In this document: positions 61,595 through 64,000 of the stretch, piece after piece
Layout of the letters: each line of letters starts with the position of its first letter
Numbering within the stretch: the first letter of the stretch is position 1
Assembly: GCA_963799085.1 (NCBI GenBank)
Contig: CAWCWA010000026.1
Coordinates: forward strand, 1 to 64,000
Length of the DNA stretch: 64,000 bases
Reading direction: 5' to 3'
Source: AP-15 sp963799085
GTDB taxonomy: Bacteria > Pseudomonadota > Alphaproteobacteria > ATCC43930 > CGMCC-115725
Notes under the pieces: generated by a model
What the model was told of the DNA's origin: nothing
Databases searched by the model: none
The model's input: the letters and a program-made list of their open reading frames with translations, nothing else
Position numbers and translations under genes: made by a program

Positions 61595-63881
61595 TAGAAC
61601 CCGCGGCAACGGTCGAGGGCGCGGCGAGCATCAGCGGGACGCGAAGGCTGTTGCGCCGGCTGCGCAACATCATGGCCGGTTCGGGGTCGGCGCAGGAGCG
61701 GCTCGACCGCATTGTCCGCACCGTCGCCGCCGAGATGGTGGCCGAGGTGTGCTCCGCCTACGTGATGCGGGCCGGCGAGGTCCTCGAGCTGTTTGCGACC
61801 GAGGGCCTGCGGCGGGAGGCCGTCCATCGCACGCGGTTGCGGGTCGGCGAGGGCCTCGTCGGCGTCATCGCGGCGACCGCGCGGCCGCTGGCCCTCGACG
61901 ATGCGCAGTCGCATCCCGACTACGCCTACCGGCCGGAGACCGGCGAAGAGATTTACCATTCGCTGATGGGAGTGCCGATCCTTCGCGGCGGCAGGGTCCT
62001 TGGGGTGCTGGTCGTGCAGAACCGCACGACGCGCCATTACACCGAGGACGAAATCGAGGTCCTGCAGACAATCGCGATGGTGGTCGCCGAACTGGCAGCA
62101 AGCGGCGAGCTGATCAACCCGTTGGAGATCGCGCAGAGCCAGGCGGGCGGCATGCTACCCGTCAGGCTGGGGGGATCCAGCTCAACCCCGGGCTGGCGCT
62201 GGGGCCGGCGGTGTTGCACGCGCCGCGGCTGGCGATCCGCCAGATTGTCGCCGAAGATGTCTCCGCCGAGCTGGAGCGCCTGCGGCAGGCGGTCAGCGCG
62301 ATGCGCGAGGCCATCGACCAGCTGGTCGCGGTGAGCGGCGGTCTGGGCGCCGGCGAACATCACGACATCCTCGAAACCTACCGCATGTTCGCCGCCGATC
62401 GCGGTTGGGTAAGGCGCATCGCCGATGCGATCCGCAGCGGCCTGACCGCCGAAGCCGCGGTGCAGAGGATCGGCGACGAGATGCGCACGCGCATGATGCA
62501 GGCGGGCGATCCTTATCTCCGGGAGCGGCTGTTCGATCTCGACGATCTCGCCAATCGCCTGCAGCAGCATCTCTCCAACCAGCCGCCTGGCGCCGCCCGG
62601 GCCGACCTGCCGCCCGAGTTCATTCTGGTGGCCCGCGCCATGGGGCCGGCTGAGCTGCTGGATTATGCACACCGCCGGATATCCGGCCTGGTGCTCGAAG
62701 AAGGTTCGCCGAATGCCCATGTCGCCATTGTCGCGCGGGCGCTCGACATTCCCGTCGTCGGCCGGGTCGAGGCCGCGACCAGCCGGATCGAGGCGAGCGA
62801 TACGGTCGTCGTCGACGGCGATCACGCGCAAGTCCTGATCCGCCCGAGCGAGGACATCATTCAATCGGTCGCGGCGACGGTCGCGGCTCGCAGCAACCGG
62901 CGCAGCTTATACGAGGCGCTGCGTTCGGCGCCGGCGATCACCCGTGACGGAGTCGAGATCAGATTGCTGCTGAATGCGGGACTGCTGATCGATCTGGCGC
63001 AGCTGGCGACGACCGGCGCCGAGGGCGTCGGGCTGTTCCGCACCGAGCTGCCGTTCATGATCCGGGACAGCTTTCCGAGCGTCGACGAGCAGACCGAGTT
63101 TTACGAAACCGTGTACGAGCAGGCGGGCGACCGGCCGGTCGTCTTCCGCACGCTCGATATCGGGGGCGACAAGCTATTGCCGTACTTGCCGCACGGGGCG
63201 GAGGACAATCCGGCGATGGGCTGGCGGGCGATCCGCATCGGGCTTGATCGACCGGCGATGCTTCGGCGGCAGCTGCGTGCCCTGATCCGAGCGGCCGCCG
63301 GCCGCGATCTCTTCGTCAAATTTCCGATGGTCGCCGAGTTGGCGGAACTGGAGCGAGCGCGAGCTATTCTCGAGTTTGAAACCGAACGCGCCGCCGCCGA
63401 GAAGCGGCAGTTGCCCCGGTCGATCAAAATCGGCGTCATGCTCGAAGTGCCGGCGCTGTTGTGGCAACTCCCGGCGCTGTGCCGCCGGATCGACTTTCTT
63501 TCGATCGGGACCAACGATCTGATCCAGTTTCTGTTCGCCTGCGACCGCAGCAATCCGCGGCTGGCCGATCGCTACGACCCGCTATGCGCGGCGATGCTGG
63601 CGGTCTTCCGCCAGGTCATCAATCACACCGGGGCGGCCGGTTTGCCGCTCAGCATGTGTGGCGAGATGGCCGGCAACCCGATCGAGGCGATGGTGCTGAT
63701 CGCACTCGGCTTTCGGACTTTGTCGATGGCCGGCACGGCGATCGGCCCGGTCAAGACGATGATCCGCTCCCTTGATGCCGCCGCCGCGGCCGATTATCTC
63801 GATGAGATCGGCGATCGGCCTGATCATTCGCTCAGATCGAAGATCGAGGCCTATGCGCGAGACCGTGGCGTCGCGTTGTGA
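61591..63881 (+). CDS. ptsP: phosphoenolpyruvate-protein phosphotransferase PtsP (EI-Ntr), one frameshift
   Basis: Enzyme I of the nitrogen phosphotransferase system, passing phosphate from PEP to NPr. N-terminal GAF domain (LDRIVRTVAAEMVAEVCSAY to VVQNRTTRHYTEDEIEVLQT). Frame break near 62172 at a G run, then the EI domains: VLEEGSPNAHVAIVARALDI with the phosphoryl His (about residue 376), TTGAEGVGLFRTELPFMIRD, PVVFRTLDIGGDKLLPYLPH, PRSIKIGVMLEVPALLWQLP, DFLSIGTNDLIQFLFACDRS and AAGLPLSMCGEMAGNPIEAM with the catalytic Cys. About 763 residues, normal for PtsP. GTG 61591 overlaps the previous stop. prfA often follows ptsP in this class; it is not visible before the window edge. Confidence 0.92.
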
Positions 63882-63958
63882 TCGGCGAGGCGGTCTTGCG
63901 CCGTTGGACAACAAAGACGACTTTCGGTTAGGCTGAGCCGCGCAAGCGGAACCGTAGT

Positions 63959-64000
63959 ATGGCAGTGTTCCAGCGGATCAAGACGCCGTTCCCGCAGGTT
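63959..64000 (+). CDS. possible start of a further gene, cut by the window edge
   Basis: ATG at 63959 opens M-A-V-F-Q-R-I-K-T-P-F-P-Q-V and runs to the end of the window, 78 bp after ptsP in the same direction. No clear ribosome-binding site is seen and 14 residues allow no family call; it does not look like the N-terminus of release factor 1. Confidence 0.25.
   Translation, partial: MAVFQRIKTPFPQV

Noticed and set aside
60460..62334. Fused nitronate monooxygenase-GAF protein
   Set aside because: Arises from one indel near 61485; correcting it gives separate genes with a GTGA start-stop overlap.
1..64000. CRISPR arrays, tRNA and rRNA genes
   Set aside because: No regularly spaced repeats, cloverleaf-like or rRNA sequence was recognised in the gaps; a tRNAscan and Infernal run would settle this.

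Overview
The window is high-GC DNA from an alphaproteobacterium, probably of the Rhodospirillales/Hyphomicrobiales type. The clearest marker is the block methyltransferase - comF - grxC - nitrilase - DUF1178 - ubiG - lysC - ptsP (54.4-63.9 kb), an order typical of that class. The class II DAHP synthase, the cyoABCD quinol oxidase and the PCuAC/Sco copper genes agree with this. No rRNA, tRNA or CRISPR was seen.

Layout. 0.1-1.7 kb: an AT-richer accessory patch with a DUF3825 gene and a broken antitoxin/Fic-Doc pair. 1.9-6.4 kb: DAHP synthase (many frameshifts), nicotinate phosphoribosyltransferase, a small coiled-coil protein and prfC. 6.5-10.5 kb: cyoABCD, with every metal and quinol ligand of subunit I in its E. 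coli position. 10.6-17.6 kb, minus strand: an orphan Tat-type sugar-binding protein, a DUF1003 protein, the copper genes sco/PCuAC/DUF2946, mepA, an amidohydrolase and a GST. 17.8-22.1 kb: a radical SAM protein, a VOC protein, nudC, ridA and a metallophosphoesterase. 22.1-25.5 kb: a mobile-element graveyard (IS3/IS481 and IS110 pieces, a decayed metE-like gene, and an IS5 element). 25.5-30.0 kb: a peptide/opine ABC operon whose ATPase gene is cut by the IS5. 30.4-38.0 kb: a probable six-gene minus-strand operon boxC-boxB-MOSC-dapA-like-gentisate dioxygenase-ggt for aerobic aromatic degradation. 38.2-40.9 kb: a divergent TPP-enzyme/ureohydrolase pair. 41.1-44.6 kb: MmgE/PrpD, PPK2, MscL and a ParA-like ATPase. 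44.9-47.7 kb: an MFS sugar porter plus OprB porin, lying between a katG 3' relic and the intact katG. 47.9-54.4 kb: katG with a Fur-family-like operator over its -10, threonylcarbamoyl-AMP synthase, a HerA-like ATPase and a D-2-hydroxyacid dehydrogenase. 54.4-63.9 kb: the conserved alphaproteobacterial block.

The best unexplained signals are: (1) an IS5 copy with an exact TTAG duplication whose removal restores the ABC ATPase reading frame; (2) two 27-nt palindromic inserts in opposite orientation inside that IS5 transposase; (3) a pair of inverted 123/124-bp elements with conserved ends, a conserved hairpin and a variable core; (4) a palindromic operator over the katG -10 box; (5) a relic of a katG 3' end.

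A caution applies throughout. At least a dozen otherwise well-conserved genes carry single-base indels, often at homopolymers. This suggests uncorrected sequencing or assembly error, so 'pseudogene' calls for housekeeping genes are provisional.
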